This document shows positions 5,224 to 7,125 of a stretch of DNA of 7,125 bases, one piece after another (position 1 is the stretch's first letter; every line of letters begins with the position of its first letter). The DNA lies in contig JBJOQZ010000038.1 of the NCBI GenBank assembly GCA_046049705.1, positions 1 through 7,125 on the forward strand. Direction: 5' to 3'. The translations under genes were made by a program, and so were the position numbers. Source of the DNA: DALYDD01 sp046049705 (GTDB lineage: Bacteria > Patescibacteriota > Minisyncoccia > Phycocordibacterales > CAIZLB01). The notes beneath the pieces are model-generated. The model made no database searches and was not told where the DNA came from. It was given only the letters and a program-made list of their open reading frames with translations.

Positions 5224-5239
5224 AAGTTTAGCTAAACTT
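5224..5239. repeat. 16-base perfect palindrome
   Basis: AAGTTTAGCTAAACTT is fully self-complementary and lies about 56 bases downstream of the predicted start. Its core TTAGCTAA also occurs in the khpA leader palindrome at 307-316. Confidence 0.6.
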
Positions 5240-5276
5240 CACTTAGGCCATTTTTATACTTTACCCTTCACATTAT

Positions 5277-5310
5277 TAAAAAGACGCATCAGAAGCGCCT
5301 CTTTTGTTTT
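5277..5310 (+). terminator. Terminator-like hairpin in the gap before rpoB
   Basis: AAAAGA-CGC (5279-5287) pairs with GCG-CC-TCTTTT (5295-5305) with a two-base bulge and a 7-base loop. It is followed by TTTTG and TTTT (to 5310). It could end the transcript of the 603-residue gene, end a small RNA begun at 5168, or attenuate rpoB. Confidence 0.55.
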
Positions 5311-5364
5311 ATGTGAATACGATGAAGAATATATAAAATGATTCTTAGTGCTGACTGCATTGTC

Positions 5365-5404
5365 ATTATGTATCTATGCGTTCCGTTATGCATGGATAGA
5401 TAAT
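5365..5404. repeat. 15-bp imperfect inverted repeat upstream of rpoB
   Basis: ATTATGTATCTATGC (5365-5379) pairs with GCATGGATAGATAAT (5390-5404) with one G-G mismatch and one G-T pair; the loop is 10 bases. AATGATTC (5337-5344) and GAATCATT (5446-5453) can close a larger structure around it, about 40 bases before the rpoB start. Confidence 0.55.
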
Positions 5405-5495
5405 ACTGCGTGGCAGAATCAAAAGTGATGTCAAAACAAGTATTGGAATCATTATCATAATCTGTGTGCATTCATTAAATTAAATATCAATTTAT

Positions 5496-7125
5496 ATGCG
5501 ACAAAAGAAAATTTTCTCGAAATTTAAAGAGCCATTGGCTCCGCTTCCAAACTTGGTCGAAGGACAATTAGAATCATTTAAATGGGTAATCGAGAAAGGT
5601 CTTTCAGATGTACTTGGAGAATTCTCATCAATCCAAGACTTTACTGGTAAAAAGTTCGAACTAGATTTCACTGGATTTGAACTTCAGAAACCAAAGTACG
5701 ACGAGTTTCATGCAAAAGAAAATAAAATCAACTATGAAGCACCACTTAAAGTGATGGTGAAGTTGAAGAATAAAATTTTAGGAACTGAAAAGGAACAAGA
5801 AGTGTTCATGGCAGATTTCCCAATGATGACTGAACATGGAACATTTATCATCAATGGTATTGAGCGACTTATCGTACCTCAGCTTGCGCGTTCATATGGA
5901 GTATTCTTTACTGCATCTGAAATCAAAGGTAAGAGCTACTATGGAGCAAAAATTATTCCTGCACGAGGTGCTTGGATCGAAATCGAAACAGAAGCTGACG
6001 GAGCTATGTTTGTAAAGATTGATCGAAAGCGAAAATTTCCAGTAACATCTTTGTTGCGTGTTTTTGGTGCGGAAACAAATACTGATATCCAAGATTTGTT
6101 CAAAGCAAGCCGATACGCTAAAGCGCATATCGATGCCACTCTTGCAAAGGACCATGCACAAACAGCTGACGAAGCATATGTAGAAATCTACCGAAAGCTT
6201 CGAGATGGAGATCTTGCGACACCAGAAAATGCCCGAGAACATATCGGTACGCTTTTTAGCGCTGAACGATATGAATTCTCACGAGTAGGACGATTCCGAT
6301 TCAATCAACGATTTGGAAAGCCTATGGATGAAAAAGCGCTTTCTCAAATGGCGCTTACTATCGATGACCTTGTGACAAGTATTTCACATATGGTTGAACT
6401 CAATCATAATCCTCAGGCGGAAATCGACGATATCGATCACCTCGGTTCACGACGTGTTCGATTCGTAGGAGAAATGCTTCAACAAAAAATTCGAGTTGGT
6501 ATGACTCAGATCAAACGAAACATTCAAAACAGAATGTCGACTATTGATACTGATGCAACATTGCCAGTTCAATTTATCTCACCTCGACCACTCCAGGCTC
6601 GAATCAAAGAATTCTTTACAACAAACCAATTGTCACAATTCATGAGTCAGGAAAATGTCCTCTCAGAACTTGAGCACCTTCGACGTATCTCAGCTCTTGG
6701 GCCCGGCGGTCTTACACGAGAACGAGCTGGTATCGAAGTCCGAGACGTTCACCCTTCACACTACGGCCGAATCTGTCCGATTCATACACCGGAAGGTCAG
6801 AACATTGGTCTTGTACTCCAGCTTGCTACATATGCTCGAGTGAACCACTTTGGTATGATCGAAACTCCATATGCGAAAGTAAAAAATGGAAAGCTTACAA
6901 GTGAAATCGTATACCTCAACGCACTCGAAGAAGAAGGATTTAAAATTGCCCATGCTGCAACTCCGATTGATGCCAATGGCAAAATTACAGGTTCAATTAT
7001 CGAAGTTCGTTTGATGGGTAAGCCAGAATTGGTAAGTCCAGATGAAGTAGACCTTATGGACGTTGCAACTGAACAAGCCTTTTCAGTTTCAACTTCAATG
7101 ATTCCTTTCGTAAACCACGATGACG
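5496..7125 (+). CDS. rpoB: DNA-directed RNA polymerase subunit beta, 5' part (runs off the right edge)
   Basis: RpoB forms one half of the RNA polymerase active-site cleft and the rifampicin pocket. 543 codons are open to the window's end. Landmarks are the N-terminal PLPNLVEGQLESFKWVIEKG (14-33), MMTEHGTFIINGIERLIVPQ (near 108-127), YYGAKIIPARGAW, the RRDR-equivalent QLSQFMSQENVLSELEHLRR (378-397), then ISALGPGGLTRERAG (398-412), VRDVHPSHYGRICPIHTPEG (415-434) and NIGL. The offset from E. coli at the rifampicin region is 132 residues, so the lobe insertion (SI1) of E. coli is absent. At the position of E. coli D516 there is Ser (S384), while Q513, H526, R529 and S531 equivalents are kept. 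ATG 5496 gives the expected short N-terminus; no Shine-Dalgarno motif precedes it. Arginine codons are 26 CGA, 5 CGT and 1 AGA. rpoC would be expected downstream. Confidence 0.98.
   Translation, partial: MRQKKIFSKFKEPLAPLPNLVEGQLESFKWVIEKGLSDVLGEFSSIQDFTGKKFELDFTGFELQKPKYDEFHAKENKINYEAPLKVMVKLKNKILGTEKEQEVFMADFPMMTEHGTFIINGIERLIVPQLARSYGVFFTASEIKGKSYYGAKIIPARGAWIEIETEADGAMFVKIDRKRKFPVTSLLRVFGAETNTDIQDLFKASRYAKAHIDATLAKDHAQTADEAYVEIYRKLRDGDLATPENAREHIGTLFSAERYEFSRVGRFRFNQRFGKPMDEKALSQMALTIDDLVTSISHMVELNHNPQAEIDDIDHLGSRRVRFVGEMLQQKIRVGMTQIKRNIQNRMSTIDTDATLPVQFISPRPLQARIKEFFTTNQLSQFMSQENVLSELEHLRRISALGPGGLTRERAGIEVRDVHPSHYGRICPIHTPEGQNIGLVLQLATYARVNHFGMIETPYAKVKNGKLTSEIVYLNALEEEGFKIAHAATPIDANGKITGSIIEVRLMGKPELVSPDEVDLMDVATEQAFSVSTSMIPFVNHDD

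Larger units (their letters stand above)
5168..5310 (+). ncRNA. Candidate small RNA or attenuated rpoB leader
   Basis: The stretch runs from the predicted start to a terminator-like hairpin, about 140 bases. It can form a 5' stem-loop: TGCG (5169-5172) pairs with CGCA, and inside it GAGT pairs with ACTC. A 16-base palindrome follows at 5224-5239. If the terminator works, most transcripts end here. If it is read through, it acts as a leader for rpoB. No known RNA family is recognised. Confidence 0.35.
5030..5495. other. 466-base gap before rpoB holding promoter, terminator-like and hairpin elements
   Basis: No convincing gene is present. A 26-codon frame (5069-5149) and a 60-codon minus frame (5289-5471) lack any supporting signal. 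The gap contains a promoter at 5133-5161, a 16-base palindrome at 5224-5239, a terminator-like hairpin at 5277-5310 and a long imperfect hairpin at 5365-5404. No clear terminator directly follows the 603-residue gene, so the one at 5277-5310 may also serve it. I find no convincing second promoter close to the rpoB ATG. Confidence 0.6.

Noticed and set aside
5289..5471. 60-codon minus frame before rpoB
   Set aside because: It covers the terminator-like and imperfect hairpins, has no start signal, and its composition is unremarkable.
5892..6982. Minus frames and one short plus frame inside rpoB
   Set aside because: All are shadows of rpoB, whose own frame is open from 5496 to the window end with full family motifs.

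Overview
The window looks like a piece of a small-genome bacterial chromosome, probably a Patescibacteria (CPR) member. This is inference, not a database match. It rests on an AT-rich sequence, no Shine-Dalgarno motif in front of the plus-strand starts, an rpsP-khpA-trmD order with no rimM between them and no rplS behind, a TrmD with a shortened C-terminus, and an RpoB that is 132 residues shorter than E. coli RpoB before the rifampicin region. The standard code fits: there is no in-frame TGA inside the recognised genes.

Left part (1-1600): the 3' end of rpsP (ribosomal protein S16), khpA (KH-domain RNA-binding protein) and trmD (tRNA m1G37 methyltransferase). A strong hairpin terminator closes khpA. 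A good promoter for trmD is woven into that terminator and predicts a leaderless trmD mRNA beginning at ATG 759. All three genes belong to translation and RNA handling.

Middle part (1600-5030): an accessory block with different codon use. It holds a minus-strand gene of unknown function (1678-2268, perhaps frameshifted near its 5' end), converging on trmD with its own terminator. Next comes a divergent promoter region, then about 290 bases that can fold into four successive stem-loops. After that lie a 99-residue three-helix membrane protein with a strong terminator, and a 603-residue soluble protein with a coiled-coil N-terminus that I cannot assign to a characterised family.

Right part (5030-7125): a 466-base gap with a near-consensus promoter, a terminator-like hairpin about 110 bases downstream of the predicted start, and another long imperfect hairpin. 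This is either a small RNA gene or a long attenuating leader. Then comes the 5' part of rpoB (543 codons visible, running off the right edge). Housekeeping genes use CGA for arginine almost exclusively (26 of 32 in rpoB). The 603-residue gene uses AGA/AGG (22 of 27), which marks the middle block as distinct in origin or expression.
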